A stretch of DNA of 52,298 bases from contig NZ_QOCB01000032.1 in NCBI RefSeq assembly GCF_003318165.1, positions 1 through 52,298 on the forward strand, in the 5' to 3' direction. Shown here piece by piece: positions 1-9,933 of the stretch. Source of the DNA: Psychromonas sp. B3M02. GTDB lineage: Bacteria; Pseudomonadota; Gammaproteobacteria; Enterobacterales; Psychromonadaceae. The notes beneath the pieces were generated by a model, which made no database searches, was not told the origin of the DNA, and was given only the letters and a program-made list of their open reading frames with translations. The translations under genes were made by a program, and so were the position numbers. Numbering within the stretch: position 1 is the first letter of the stretch; each line of letters begins with the position of its first letter.

Positions 1-32
1 TACTATGATTGGTATAATAAGGTACTAAGTAT

Positions 33-60
33 AAAAAAACACAGCCTAAGCTGTGCTTTT
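33..60 (-). terminator. purF intrinsic terminator
   Basis: On the minus strand a CACAGC/GCTGTG stem with a TTAG loop is followed by seven T residues, just past the purF stop codon. Confidence 0.8.
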
Positions 61-81
61 AAAGGAGCGATAAAAGAAAGA

Positions 82-1596
82 TTAGGCTTCGTTATACATC
101 TCTAAGTTCGCAATCTCTTCTTTTTGAGTTTGGATCTTTTTAGCATCTTCACTACGTAAGCTTGCTAGGTAATCAAAGTACTCTTTATTAATATTGGGTG
201 TCACATATTGACCATCAAATACTGAACATTCAAATTCTTTAATGTTTGGGTTCTGTTTACCAACAGCATCTTTTAGATCTTGAATATCTTGGAAGATTAA
301 CTTGTCAGTACCAATACAATCACTGATTTGTTCCGCATTACGGTTATGAGCGATTAACTCTTCAGGTGTTGGCATATCAATACCGTACACATTTGGATGG
401 CGTACTTCTGGTGCTGCAGATGCTAAGTAAACTTTTTTAGCACCAGCTTCACGAACCATTTCAATGATCTGCTCTGAGGTTGTACCACGTACAATAGAGT
501 CATCCACTAACAATACGTTTTTACCTTTGAACTCTGCTGAAATAGGATTCAATTTACGACGTACCGATTTACGACGTTGTGTTTGACCCGGCATGATAAA
601 GGTACGACCGATGTAACGGTTTTTCACAAACCCTTGACGGTACGGCAAACCAAGCTCGACTGAAATTTCTAAGGCAATATCATTAGAAGTTTCTGGAATT
701 GGAATAACTGCATCAATTTCAACATCAGCCCATTCACGTTTAATTTTAGCACCTAATTTACGACCCATCTCTAAACGCGCTTCGTAAACTGAGATACCGT
801 TTAATGTTGAATCTGGACGAGCAAAGTAAACATATTCAAAGATACATGGCGTTAATGACGTCTTTTCAGCGCACTGTTGAGTAAATAATTTACGGTTCTC
901 AGTAATGTAAACGGCTTCACCTGGTTCAACATCGCGTAGGAAACGGAAACCAATTGTATCAAGGCCTACACTTTCAGAAGCAACAATATATTCAATATCA
1001 CCTTCATCAGTTTGGCGAGACCCTAACACTAATGGACGAATACCATCAGGGTCACGAAATGCAATTAAGCCATGATCAATTATCAACGCAGTTACAGCAT
1101 AAGCACCGCTGATCTGTTTATGAACTTCAGAAATGGCAGCAAAAATATCATCAGGAGAAAGGTGATCAGTTTTAGTTTTACCTAATTCAGCTGCAAATGT
1201 ATTTAATAACAGTTCAGAGTCTGAAGTAGTGTTAATATGGCGACGAGACTTCACTAACGCAGCACGTAAATCTTTAGCGTTAGTTAAGTTACCGTTATGC
1301 GCTAGGGAAATACCCCAAGGTGAGTTTACGTAGAATGGTTGTGCTTCAGCTGCACTTGAGCTACCTGCTGTTGGGTAACGAACATGACCGATACCACTAT
1401 TTCCTTTTAAACGTTGCATATGTTTTGTTTCAAACACATCTTTTACTAAGCCGTTAGCTTTGCGTTGTTTAAAGTTGCCGTTGTAAGTCGTTACAATACC
1501 AGCGGCATCTTGCCCGCGGTGTTGTAATACAGTCAATGCATCATAAATACTTTGATTGACAGGAGTTGAACCAACTATACCTACTATTCCACACAT
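82..1596 (-). CDS. purF: Amidophosphoribosyltransferase
   Basis: Catalyses the first committed step of purine synthesis: PRPP plus glutamine gives 5-phosphoribosylamine. It is a cytosolic homotetramer in the known family. The 504-aa product has the usual length. It begins MCGIVG, so Cys2 becomes the N-terminal nucleophile of the Ntn glutaminase domain (about residues 2-230). The C-terminal half is a type I phosphoribosyltransferase domain with the PRPP loop [13 protein letters not shown] near residue 365. The start is fixed by the required Met-Cys. It is the last gene of the truA-folC-dedD-cvpA-purF series, but a hairpin terminator separates it from cvpA, so it may also have its own promoter. 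Family assignment is secure. Confidence 0.97.
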   Translation of the reverse strand: MCGIVGIVGSTPVNQSIYDALTVLQHRGQDAAGIVTTYNGNFKQRKANGLVKDVFETKHMQRLKGNSGIGHVRYPTAGSSSAAEAQPFYVNSPWGISLAHNGNLTNAKDLRAALVKSRRHINTTSDSELLLNTFAAELGKTKTDHLSPDDIFAAISEVHKQISGAYAVTALIIDHGLIAFRDPDGIRPLVLGSRQTDEGDIEYIVASESVGLDTIGFRFLRDVEPGEAVYITENRKLFTQQCAEKTSLTPCIFEYVYFARPDSTLNGISVYEARLEMGRKLGAKIKREWADVEIDAVIPIPETSNDIALEISVELGLPYRQGFVKNRYIGRTFIMPGQTQRRKSVRRKLNPISAEFKGKNVLLVDDSIVRGTTSEQIIEMVREAGAKKVYLASAAPEVRHPNVYGIDMPTPEELIAHNRNAEQISDCIGTDKLIFQDIQDLKDAVGKQNPNIKEFECSVFDGQYVTPNINKEYFDYLASLRSEDAKKIQTQKEEIANLEMYNEA

Positions 1597-1630
1597 AAAT
1601 TGAAGCCTTTCTATTTTTAAGAGAGTTCAC

Positions 1631-1656
1631 AAAAAAGCACAAACGAATGTGCTTTT
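1631..1656 (-). terminator. Terminator between cvpA and purF
   Basis: On the minus strand AAAGCACA and TGTGCTTT form a stem around a 6-nt loop and run into a T tract. It lies after the cvpA stop codon and before purF, so it may terminate or attenuate read-through into purF. Confidence 0.7.
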
Positions 1657-1687
1657 AATGGAGTGACTAATTTTTGCTAATCAACGA

Positions 1688-2191
1688 TTAAATCTTTGTT
1701 GATTGTATATTTTTTAGAAAGCTAGATGAGCTTTCTAAATGTTCAAAGAACCAGGTTATCACTATGCCAAAATGAGGCGGCAATTGCGCCTCTTTCCACC
1801 ATAAAGTTTCATCGAATGATGTCATGTAATCAATGATGAAGAGTAAAGCGCTCACGATTAAGATACCGCGAATTGCACCAAAAATAACGCCTAATAGTCT
1901 GTCTGTACCTGATAAACCAGTTACTGCAACTAAACGATTAATGATGTAATTGATTAAGCCACCTATTAATAAGGTAGCAATAAAGAGGATAGCAATGGCG
2001 GCACTATTACGAAGTTTAAGGTCTTCTATACCGGTTAAGAATTGCGCCATTTCGGGATAAAAATTACTGGCGATAAAGAATGCAGCGAACCAAGTGGCTA
2101 GCGAGACAGCTTCTTTGGTGAAGCCGCGAATTAAGCTAATTAAAGATGATAAACCAATAACACCAAGAATGGTGAAATCAAACCAATTCAT
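1688..2191 (-). CDS. cvpA: CvpA family inner-membrane protein
   Basis: A 167-aa membrane protein matching CvpA, named for its requirement in colicin V production and conserved upstream of purF. Four hydrophobic helices are visible: residues about 5-25, 30-50, 63-85 and 100-122. The N-terminal MNWFDFTILGVI and the glycine-rich third and fourth helices are typical of the family. The biochemical role of CvpA is unclear; envelope maintenance phenotypes are reported in enterobacteria. It lies between dedD and purF, the canonical position. Family assignment rests on length, topology and synteny together. Confidence 0.92.
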   Translation of the reverse strand: MNWFDFTILGVIGLSSLISLIRGFTKEAVSLATWFAAFFIASNFYPEMAQFLTGIEDLKLRNSAAIAILFIATLLIGGLINYIINRLVAVTGLSGTDRLLGVIFGAIRGILIVSALLFIIDYMTSFDETLWWKEAQLPPHFGIVITWFFEHLESSSSFLKNIQSTKI

Positions 2192-2263
2192 ACTTATCCC
2201 TAAATTGTTGTGGATCTATAACGCGCGCATTCTATCAGAGAATGTTTTAAAACGCTTTAAAAA

Positions 2264-2869
2264 CTAAGGTGCAATTGGACTAAAAGGAACAACTTTTCCG
2301 TTTAAACTGGTTAAACTTTTTAATCTAGGCAACATATCGGTTAATTTTTGTTTCGATACGTTTGGCCCAACAAAAACACGCGTTAATTGACCATCCATCA
2401 CTTCCCTTGGAATGGTGTGAGCCTGAAACCCCGCTTTATTTAATTTCTTCAATAAACTATTAATATTCGCTTTGTTTTGGAAAGCACCAAGCTGGATAGT
2501 CCAAGCCGGATCTTCAAATACAGTTTTCATAACCGGCTTTGCTACAACTGCTGGCGCAGTTTGCGGTTTATTTGCAGGCTCTTCAGCAACAACCGTGGGT
2601 GCAACTTCCTCAACCTTCCATTCTGATGCTGGTTGCTCATTTTCTGGTGTTTCGTTTTGTTGGTTTTCAATCACTAATTGTTCTTTGGTACTAGCAGATT
2701 CCTCAGTGAAAGATTGCGAGTGTTCTTTTAACTCAGGTTTAATGGGTGTTGCTGCAAACTCTTGTTGATAAGTTGTTTTTTTACCATCGATGATAGATGG
2801 CAGAAAAATAACAACTAAGGCAACTAAAATGGTAATACCAACTAAACGATTTTTAAACTGAGATGCCAC
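2264..2869 (-). CDS. dedD: DedD-like SPOR-domain protein
   Basis: A 201-aa bitopic inner-membrane protein. A short cytosolic N-terminus (MASQFKNR) precedes one transmembrane helix at residues about 9-25. A Glu/Pro/Ala-rich periplasmic linker follows (about 30-120), then a C-terminal SPOR domain starting at WTIQLGAFQNKANI (about 123-198). SPOR domains bind denuded septal peptidoglycan glycans, and DedD in E. coli is a non-essential divisome protein. The gene lies between folC and cvpA as in E. coli. The linker is low complexity, which explains a long open frame on the opposite strand. Confidence 0.93.
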   Translation of the reverse strand: MASQFKNRLVGITILVALVVIFLPSIIDGKKTTYQQEFAATPIKPELKEHSQSFTEESASTKEQLVIENQQNETPENEQPASEWKVEEVAPTVVAEEPANKPQTAPAVVAKPVMKTVFEDPAWTIQLGAFQNKANINSLLKKLNKAGFQAHTIPREVMDGQLTRVFVGPNVSKQKLTDMLPRLKSLTSLNGKVVPFSPIAP

Positions 2870-2881
2870 GTTATACCCTTG

Positions 2882-4177
2882 CTATTTGGTTAAAATATCG
2901 GAAACGGTATGAAATGAACCGAATACTATGACTATATCAGATGCACTGACATTCTGAACTACCTTATCGACTGCACTAGACACATTTTCATAACAAGTCA
3001 CATTATGCTGATTGTCTTCACTTCCCTGGTATGCCTCTAATAATGTTGCTGCAGAAGCACCACGGTAACAGTTTAAATCCGCAAAGTGATATTCATTTAT
3101 CTGTGCATTAATTGCAGAAAGCGTCGAGGTCATATCTTTATCTGATAACATGCCAACAACTGCATGTACTTGACAAGATTCTGGTTTTTCATGCTTCAAG
3201 CGTTTTATTTGTGATGCTAAGTATTGCGCAGATTGTGGGTTGTGTGCAACATCAATGTAAAAATCGCAATCATAGCCTGATATCGCTTGTAAGCGCCCTG
3301 CTAACGCTGCATTTTCAACGGAAGCAATCAATTGTTCTTCTGCAATAGATAAATTTAAAGCTTCAATGACGGCTAATGCAGTAGAGGCATTTTGCATTGG
3401 CATTAAGGTTTGCTTTATAGGCGATAACGTTTTGTTTTGCCCTGTCCATGACCAATGTTGATCATCTAACATTGCAAATGAGAAGTCTCGAGAAGCAAGC
3501 TTTAATTGTGCAGAAATATTTGATGCATGATCGATAATAGACTGTGGTACATCTAATTCACCACAAATGGCAGGTTTGTTGGCTCTAAATACACCGGCTT
3601 TTTCAAACCCTATTTTTTCTCTATCACTGCCTAGCCAATCAATATGATCGATACCAATGGTGGTGACAACGCTAAGGTCAGACTCCACCATGTTGGTTGC
3701 ATCTAAACGTCCACCAAGGCCGACTTCTAATAGAATATAATCACAATTTGCTTGTTGTAGAAGATATAAACAAGCCAAAGTCGCATACTCAAAATAACTC
3801 AGAGAGATAATTTCACGCGCTTTTTCGATGATAGCAAACGCATCGCAATGTGCTTGATCCGTTAACTCTTGTGAGTTAATACGTAAACGTTCGTTATAGC
3901 GATGGATATGCGGTGAACTATAGACACCTACTTTAAAACCAGCATCTAATAATATCTTTTCAAGGTAAGCACAGGTAGTACCTTTACCATTAGTGCCAGC
4001 AACCGTGATCACCTTAGCATCAAAATGGATCAGACTTAGTCGTTGACCTACTTCAGTGATGCGTTTCAACCCTAGCTCTATGGCATTAGGGTGTAGCTGC
4101 TCTAAATGAGCTAACCATTGTTCCAGTGTTGCTGCAGAAAAAAGTGTATTAGGTGTTGAATTTGTCATGGTATTCAT
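2882..4177 (-). CDS. folC: Dihydrofolate/folylpolyglutamate synthase
   Basis: Bifunctional Mur-ligase-family enzyme that adds glutamate to dihydropteroate and extends the polyglutamate tail of folates. The product is 431 aa, close to the usual 420. The ATP-binding loop VAGTNGKGTTCAYLE lies near residues 60-74, and the DATN segment of the central domain follows. Two starts are possible, 4177 or MTNSTP at 4168; neither has a strong Shine-Dalgarno, and the gene begins four bases after the truA stop, suggesting translational coupling. In relatives accD normally sits directly upstream; here truA does. Confidence 0.95.
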   Translation of the reverse strand: MNTMTNSTPNTLFSAATLEQWLAHLEQLHPNAIELGLKRITEVGQRLSLIHFDAKVITVAGTNGKGTTCAYLEKILLDAGFKVGVYSSPHIHRYNERLRINSQELTDQAHCDAFAIIEKAREIISLSYFEYATLACLYLLQQANCDYILLEVGLGGRLDATNMVESDLSVVTTIGIDHIDWLGSDREKIGFEKAGVFRANKPAICGELDVPQSIIDHASNISAQLKLASRDFSFAMLDDQHWSWTGQNKTLSPIKQTLMPMQNASTALAVIEALNLSIAEEQLIASVENAALAGRLQAISGYDCDFYIDVAHNPQSAQYLASQIKRLKHEKPESCQVHAVVGMLSDKDMTSTLSAINAQINEYHFADLNCYRGASAATLLEAYQGSEDNQHNVTCYENVSSAVDKVVQNVSASDIVIVFGSFHTVSDILTK

Positions 4178-4181
4178 CGCA

Positions 4182-4967
4182 TTAAATATCTAAAAATAAC
4201 GGGCCACAAGCCGGTCTAGGCAGTGCAAACTGCTCAGGGTAATCTACTTCTACTAAATATAATCCACCTGGTTTAGCTGTTGCTGCCGCTTTTGCTCGGT
4301 CTTTATAACCTAATAAGGTTTGTAACCAGTCAACGGGTTGTTTCTGTTGACCTATTTCAATCAAACTACCTGCAATGTTTCGTACCATATGGTGCAAGAA
4401 AGCATTTGCTTTAATATCAATCACGATGAAATCACTGTGTCGTGATACGTTTAAATATTCGATAGTGCGTACAGGACTATTAGCCTGACAATGTAATGCC
4501 CTAAATGAAGTAAAGTCTTGTTCGCCCACTAGATACTGACCAGCTTGATGCATGATTGCCGCATCTAAATCACAATGATAATGACTTAAGCCTTTACTTA
4601 AAATACCTGGACGGTAAACACCATTGTAAATGATGTAACGGTAACGTCTTGCTGTGGCACTAAATCTAGCATGGAAGCTATCATCCACTTCTTTCACCCA
4701 ACGAACAGCAATATCATCGGGTAATTTAGCATTTACACCTAATGTCCAAGCCCCAATTTGACGCACAGAATCAGTATCAAAATGTACTACTTGTCCAGTC
4801 CCATGTACACCAGCGTCTGTACGACCCGCGCAGTTGACTGTAACCGGATGATTGGCGATCTTAGATAACGCTTTTTCTAGCTCTTCTTGAACAGAGTTAA
4901 CTTCTTTTTGTCTTTGCCAACCATAATAGTTCGCACCATCATATTCAATACCTAAAGCTACGCGCAT
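4182..4967 (-). CDS. truA: tRNA pseudouridine(38-40) synthase
   Basis: Isomerises uridines 38-40 in the anticodon arm of many tRNAs to pseudouridine. The 261-aa length is normal. The catalytic aspartate is in the motif [14 protein letters not shown] (around residue 52). The N-terminus ([20 protein letters not shown]) is the family signature, including the YGWQ segment. It is the first gene of a minus-strand operon with folC, whose start is four bases past the truA stop. In many gammaproteobacteria fimV lies just upstream; here topA does, and fimV is 24 kb away. Confidence 0.96.
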   Translation of the reverse strand: MRVALGIEYDGANYYGWQRQKEVNSVQEELEKALSKIANHPVTVNCAGRTDAGVHGTGQVVHFDTDSVRQIGAWTLGVNAKLPDDIAVRWVKEVDDSFHARFSATARRYRYIIYNGVYRPGILSKGLSHYHCDLDAAIMHQAGQYLVGEQDFTSFRALHCQANSPVRTIEYLNVSRHSDFIVIDIKANAFLHHMVRNIAGSLIEIGQQKQPVDWLQTLLGYKDRAKAAATAKPGGLYLVEVDYPEQFALPRPACGPLFLDI

Positions 4968-5080
4968 TTCATACCATCCTCTTCAAAAACGCTAGTATAT
5001 ACAAATGTTTAAAAATATAAACAAACAACCTTAACTTGCAGATTAAGAACTGTTTCGGTTGCCGAAAAAATCAACAGACA

Positions 5081-5106
5081 CAAAAATGGCAGCGAAGGCT
5101 GCCATT
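5081..5106 (-). terminator. topA terminator
   Basis: On the minus strand ATGGCAGC and GCTGCCAT pair around a CTTC tetraloop, followed by TTTTTG, shortly after the topA stop codon. Confidence 0.85.
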
Positions 5107-5123
5107 ATAGTTTGAAGGATGAG

Positions 5124-7784
5124 TTATTTTTTCGCTTTGGTTTTTTTAGCGGCTTTCTTTTTAGGAAGCTCTTCGACCCATTTATTATCAATAAACTTAG
5201 CCGTCCAACCCGTTGCTTTTTTGTCTATTTCCGTCATCACATATTGTTCTTTGTTCTTACGGCTATAACGTACAATCGCTAAGTTCCCATCTGGGTCTTG
5301 TTGCGGTGCATCAGCAAGGTAATAGAACTTCTCAGAGATTCTATCGCGGAATTGGGCTAACTCTGCCACTTTAGGGGCACGTGTTTCTCTTGAACGAGGG
5401 AATGTACTTGCAGCAAGGAAAATACCCGCAGCCCCATCACGTAAGATAAAGTAAGCGTCACTTTGTTCACACTCTAATTCAGGCAGATGAACAGGATCTT
5501 CTTTTGGTGGAGCAACTTCACCACTACGTAGGATTTTACGGGTGTTTTTACACTCGTCATTAGTACAATCCATGTATTTACCGAAGCGACCATCTTTAAG
5601 CTGCATATCCGAGCCACACTTGTCACATTCAACAACTGGACCATCATACCCTTTAATCTTAAACTCACCTGTTTCAACAATATGCCCATCACAGATTGGG
5701 TTATTACCACAAACGTGTAGCTTACGTGTTTCATCAATCAGGTAGCTGTCCATCGCAGTATCACATTTAGGACAACGATGCTTAGCCATTAATGCGGCAG
5801 TTTCTAAGTCTTCAGAGCTTAAAATATCTTCAACTTCTTCACCATCAACTAAGTTGATAGTCGTTTTACAACGCTCTTTTGGTGGTAATGCATAACCAGA
5901 ACAACCCAAGAATACACCAGTACTAGCAGTACGGATGCCCATTGGGCGTCCACAAGTAGGACATGCAACATCATCAATAATCACTGGGTCATTAAGACGC
6001 ATACCGCCTTCTTCTTCAGGTAAATCAGCTTTGTCCAGTTGCGTTGTTAAGTCTTTGTAGAATCTATCTAACTCGCTGTGCCAGTTTGCTTTACCTTCTG
6101 CAATGGCATCTAAATTTTCTTCCATGGCAGCAGTGAAGTCATAGCTCATTAAATCGCTAAAGTTTTCAGTTAGACGATCAGTGACAATTTCTCCCATTTT
6201 CACAGCGAAGAAACGACGTTTGTCTACTTTCACATAACCTCGGTCTTGAATGGTAGAGATTATGCTCGCATAGGTTGATGGACGACCAATGCCTTGTTTC
6301 TCTAACTCTTTTACTAATGCAGCTTCAGTAAAACGTGCAGGTGGTTTAGTAAAATGTTGCTGAGGATCTAACTCAACTAAACTTACCTCTTCACCTACTT
6401 TCAGATCTGGTAGATGAATTTCATCAGCTTTACTTTTTGTTACCGGTTGTGCTTTTGTCCAACCTGCAAAGCGTAAAGTACGGCCTTTAGCACGTAATTT
6501 ATACTCACCTGCTGCAATCACCAGAGTTGATGAATCATATAGAGCCGGCAGCATTTGACAAGCTAAGAATTGGCGCCATATAAGCTCATACAAACGTTTT
6601 GCATCTTTATCTGTAACATCAATCAGCTCAGCACGTTGCAACACATCTGATGGACGTATCGCTTCATGGGCTTCCTGTGCACCTGCTTTACTACTGTATG
6701 AAACTGGTGCTTCTGGCAGGTAGTTTTCACCAAACTCTTTCGTGATAAAGTCTCGCGCTGAAGCAACTGCATCTTTGCTCAAGTTTGTTGAGTCAGTACG
6801 CATGTAAGTAATGTAACCCGCTTCGTACAAACGTTGCGCTAACATCATGGTCTTTTTAACACCAAACCCTAAACGTGTGCTCGCTGCCTGTTGCAGTGTA
6901 GAGGTAATAAACGGTGCACTTGGTTTACTTTTAGTCGGTTTATCTTCACGGGCATGTAATAAGAATGTTTCATCTTTTAATGCTTCTACAGCTACTAATG
7001 TTTCTTGTTCGTTAACTGGCGCAAAGGTTTTATCATTATGTTTAAACACTTCTAAACGTAATTCAGTTTTATCTTTTGCCACTGTATCTGCGTGTAAATC
7101 CCAGAACTCAACAGGGTTAAAGGCTTTAATTAAACGCTCTCGCTCAACCAGTAACTTTACCGCCACTGACTGTACACGACCTGCAGATAAACCTCGGGCA
7201 ACCTTTTTCCATAACAAAGGTGAAACCATAAAACCAACAAGGCGATCTAAAAATCGACGAGTTTGTTGCGCATTAACACCATCAACATTTAATTCGGTTG
7301 GGTGTTGGAAAGCTTCTTGAATCGCAGACTCAGTAATTTCGTTAAATACAACACGTTGATATTTGTCATCATCACCACCTAAAATCTCTTTCAGGTGCCA
7401 TGCGATCGCCTCACCCTCTCTATCCAAATCGGTTGCGAGATAGATAGTCGGTGCATCAACGGCTAACTTCTTTAATTCATCAACTACTTTTTCTTTACCT
7501 GGGAGGATTTCGTAGTTGGCAGCCCAATTGTTCTTTGGGTCAATACCCATTCTTGTCACTAACGCAGCTTGTGTGCGTTTGGCTGTCTCTTTCGCTTTTT
7601 GAGCAGGGGTTAAGCCAGCTAAAGATTTTTTCTTTTTTGCATCGATTGATTTCTTCGCACTACCACTTGTTGGTAGGTCACGAACATGTCCAACACTCGA
7701 TTTAACAATAAAATCTTTACCTAAGTATTTATTAATTGTTTTTGCTTTGGCAGGTGATTCCACGATAACCAGAGATTTGCTCAT
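5124..7784 (-). CDS. topA: DNA topoisomerase I (type IA)
   Basis: Relaxes negative supercoils by transient single-strand cleavage. The 886-aa protein begins with the Toprim domain (residues about 3-150; acidic triad in TDLDRE, residues 118-123). The catalytic tyrosine is Tyr327 in ITYMRTDST. Towards the C-terminus three four-cysteine zinc ribbons are visible, starting at [18 protein letters not shown] and CDKCGSDMQ, then a DUF-type DNA-binding tail ending in Lys-rich residues. The start [15 protein letters not shown] is the canonical family N-terminus. It is flanked by a terminator downstream, so it is probably monocistronic. The sohB-topA proximity matches the E. coli order. Confidence 0.98.
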   Translation of the reverse strand: MSKSLVIVESPAKAKTINKYLGKDFIVKSSVGHVRDLPTSGSAKKSIDAKKKKSLAGLTPAQKAKETAKRTQAALVTRMGIDPKNNWAANYEILPGKEKVVDELKKLAVDAPTIYLATDLDREGEAIAWHLKEILGGDDDKYQRVVFNEITESAIQEAFQHPTELNVDGVNAQQTRRFLDRLVGFMVSPLLWKKVARGLSAGRVQSVAVKLLVERERLIKAFNPVEFWDLHADTVAKDKTELRLEVFKHNDKTFAPVNEQETLVAVEALKDETFLLHAREDKPTKSKPSAPFITSTLQQAASTRLGFGVKKTMMLAQRLYEAGYITYMRTDSTNLSKDAVASARDFITKEFGENYLPEAPVSYSSKAGAQEAHEAIRPSDVLQRAELIDVTDKDAKRLYELIWRQFLACQMLPALYDSSTLVIAAGEYKLRAKGRTLRFAGWTKAQPVTKSKADEIHLPDLKVGEEVSLVELDPQQHFTKPPARFTEAALVKELEKQGIGRPSTYASIISTIQDRGYVKVDKRRFFAVKMGEIVTDRLTENFSDLMSYDFTAAMEENLDAIAEGKANWHSELDRFYKDLTTQLDKADLPEEEGGMRLNDPVIIDDVACPTCGRPMGIRTASTGVFLGCSGYALPPKERCKTTINLVDGEEVEDILSSEDLETAALMAKHRCPKCDTAMDSYLIDETRKLHVCGNNPICDGHIVETGEFKIKGYDGPVVECDKCGSDMQLKDGRFGKYMDCTNDECKNTRKILRSGEVAPPKEDPVHLPELECEQSDAYFILRDGAAGIFLAASTFPRSRETRAPKVAELAQFRDRISEKFYYLADAPQQDPDGNLAIVRYSRKNKEQYVMTEIDKKATGWTAKFIDNKWVEELPKKKAAKKTKAKK

Positions 7785-7914
7785 ATTGCTTTGATACCTA
7801 ATATATAGTCTGTGTTAGAAAGAATATTGACTCGTCCGCTGAGTCTCTCTTTTTTATATAATCCAAAGTTTTAACTAATAGCAACCTATTTTTTATATTT
7901 TTAAATAATAGGTA

Positions 7915-7950
7915 ACAAAAAAGCCGACTTGAATAATAGCCGGCTTTTTA
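7915..7950 (-). terminator. sohB terminator
   Basis: AAAAAGCCG and CGGCTTTTT pair across a 14-nt loop, with T-rich flanks on both strands. It follows the sohB stop on the minus strand. Confidence 0.8.
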
Positions 7951-7970
7951 ACATATTTTTAATCAAAACG

Positions 7971-9020
7971 TTACTTAAACATTCTAGAAATATTAGTTTG
8001 CATGATAGTCATTAAACTTGTTTGTAAAGATGACGCTACACTTTTGCCGATTTTTTCAGCAAGCTTTTTACTTTTTTGGTAACGTACTTGTACTATATGT
8101 TTACCTTCAAGTTGTTCAAGCAGGTAATCATCACTTGTTTGTATCTTATCAACTAACTGTAAATCGTAAGCTTGTGAGCCATACCAATGTTCGCCCGTTG
8201 CTATCTTATCAATCTCTAATTGTGGACGATGCTCACTCACAAAATGTTTAAATAGTTGATGTGTTTCTTCTAATTCTTGTTTAAATTTTTCACGTCCTAA
8301 ATCATCGTTTTCACCAAACATTGTTAAGGTACGCTTGTATTGTCCCGCAGTCAGTTGTTCAAATTCAACATCATGTTTTTTAAGTACTTTATTGAAGTTT
8401 GGGATCTGCGCGATCACGCCAATTGAACCAATGATAGAGAAAGGCGCTGCAATGACTTTATCAGCAACACAAGCCATCATATAACCGCCACTTGCTGCTA
8501 CCTTATCGACAGAGATAGTCAGTGGGATATTCTTATCTTTTAAGCGTTGTAATTGTGATGCAGCTAAGCCGTAACCATGTACCATTCCGCCACCACTTTC
8601 TAAGCGAACAAACACTTCATCTTTTTCTGTTGCGACACTAATAATAGCAGTGATTTCTTCGCGTAAAGATGACACCTCTTTAGCATCAATACTGCCTTTG
8701 AAATCGAGGACATAAAGTTGTGGTTTCACTTCAGCTTTTTTCGCTTGTTTAGCTTCTGCTTTATCTTTTTTATTTTGTTCTTTTTGTGCTTTTTTATCTT
8801 CTTTTTGTTTCGCTTTAAGTTGCGCAGATGTTAATAATTGCTCTGAAATTGATTGCTTTGTATCGTTAATTTGTTCAGATAAATCAGTTAACTCTAGCTC
8901 ACCTTTTTTAGCTTTTTGTTTACTAGTCAGTGCAATGATAGCAATTAAAATAGCAACAACAGTGATCACAAAGGTAATAGCTTTGGCTAAAAATAGCCCA
9001 TACTGCATTAAATAATCCAA
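7971..9020 (-). CDS. sohB: SohB-type membrane serine peptidase (S49)
   Basis: An inner-membrane peptidase of the SppA/SohB family. The 349-aa protein has an N-terminal transmembrane helix (residues about 12-32), a Lys/Glu-rich coiled region (35-98) and an S49 domain. The probable nucleophile is Ser177 in VAASGGY and the general base is Lys229 in AGQYKRT, the serine-lysine dyad known for this family. In E. coli SohB was found as a multicopy suppressor of a degP mutant; its natural substrates are unknown. It is divergent from yciK with only about 120 bases between the starts, as in E. coli. A separate full-length sppA lies at 23.4 kb. Confidence 0.94.
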   Translation of the reverse strand: MDYLMQYGLFLAKAITFVITVVAILIAIIALTSKQKAKKGELELTDLSEQINDTKQSISEQLLTSAQLKAKQKEDKKAQKEQNKKDKAEAKQAKKAEVKPQLYVLDFKGSIDAKEVSSLREEITAIISVATEKDEVFVRLESGGGMVHGYGLAASQLQRLKDKNIPLTISVDKVAASGGYMMACVADKVIAAPFSIIGSIGVIAQIPNFNKVLKKHDVEFEQLTAGQYKRTLTMFGENDDLGREKFKQELEETHQLFKHFVSEHRPQLEIDKIATGEHWYGSQAYDLQLVDKIQTSDDYLLEQLEGKHIVQVRYQKSKKLAEKIGKSVASSLQTSLMTIMQTNISRMFK

Positions 9021-9144
9021 AATAAATCCTCGTAATAAAATAATCTGCCCATAATGACAAAAAATGTCGCAACCTACAAAAGAGTTTAAGCGTTTTTTAA
9101 AAAAAAACGATATGATCCTTTCATTTTACAAAAGAGAAGCACAA

Positions 9145-9879
9145 ATGGACTACATTGCCCCTACTAACTTATTAGATAATAAAACAATTCTTATTACTGG
9201 TGCTGGAGACGGTATTGGTAAAGCGTTAGCCATAAAATGTGCTGACTTAGGTGCTAAAGTGATTTTATTAGGTAGAACGCTAAGCAAACTTGCAGCTGTC
9301 GCTGATCACATTACTCAGTTAAATAAACAAACAGCAATGATTATTGAACTAGACCTAAATGATGCCACTGAAGAGCGCTACATTACATTTGCTCAACAAT
9401 TAACTGAACAACAAGTTACATTAGATGGCTTAGTGCATAATGCTAGTCAATTGGGGAAGTTAGGCCCATTTATCGACATTGATTATGATACTTGGATTGA
9501 GGTGATGCAAACCAACGTCAATGCCGGTTTTTTGATAACTAAGCACCTTCTACCACTACTTCAAGCAGGTACTAACGCAAGTACCATTTTCACTACATCA
9601 AGCGTTGGGCATAAAGGCCGCGCGTTTTGGGGAACTTATAGTGTCTCAAAATTTGCAACGGAAGGTATGATGCAACTCTTAGCAGATGAATATGCAGATA
9701 CCACTATGCGTTTTAATGCGGTCAATCCAGGTGGAACGAGAACATCTATGCGTGCTAGTGCGTATCCAGATGAAGATGTGAACCGTTTAAAGACACCGGA
9801 AGAGATTTTAGAGACTTACCTTTATCTTTTAGGTGATGATAGCTTAGAAGTGACTGGGCAGCGTTTCAACGCACAATAA
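9145..9879 (+). CDS. yciK: YciK family short-chain dehydrogenase
   Basis: A 244-aa classical SDR oxidoreductase. The cofactor loop TGAGDGIG is at residues 18-25 and the catalytic pair is Tyr165 and Lys169 in TYSVSKF. Segments such as SVGHKGRA and VNPGGTRTSMRASAYP match YciK specifically. The substrate is not known. I place the start at 9145 because it matches the family N-terminus (MDYIAPTNLLDNK) and has AGAGAAG upstream; an in-frame ATG at 9064 would add 27 residues with no family match. It is convergent with lpxM and divergent from sohB. Confidence 0.9.
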   Translation: MDYIAPTNLLDNKTILITGAGDGIGKALAIKCADLGAKVILLGRTLSKLAAVADHITQLNKQTAMIIELDLNDATEERYITFAQQLTEQQVTLDGLVHNASQLGKLGPFIDIDYDTWIEVMQTNVNAGFLITKHLLPLLQAGTNASTIFTTSSVGHKGRAFWGTYSVSKFATEGMMQLLADEYADTTMRFNAVNPGGTRTSMRASAYPDEDVNRLKTPEEILETYLYLLGDDSLEVTGQRFNAQ

Positions 9880-9892
9880 TTTAAGTGTTCTT

Positions 9893-9924
9893 GATTGGTG
9901 AATATATAAAATTACTCACCAATC
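9893..9924. terminator. Hairpin between convergent yciK and lpxM
   Basis: GATTGGTGA (9893-9901) and TCACCAATC (9916-9924) form a perfect 9-bp stem with an AT-rich loop between two convergent genes. T tracts are weak, so a termination role is inferred from position. Confidence 0.5.
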
Positions 9925-9933
9925 ATACAAGGC

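Noticed and set aside
6847-7320. Plus-strand open frame of 157 codons within topA
   Set aside because: Shadow of the topA coding strand; topA is unambiguous here with its catalytic motifs.
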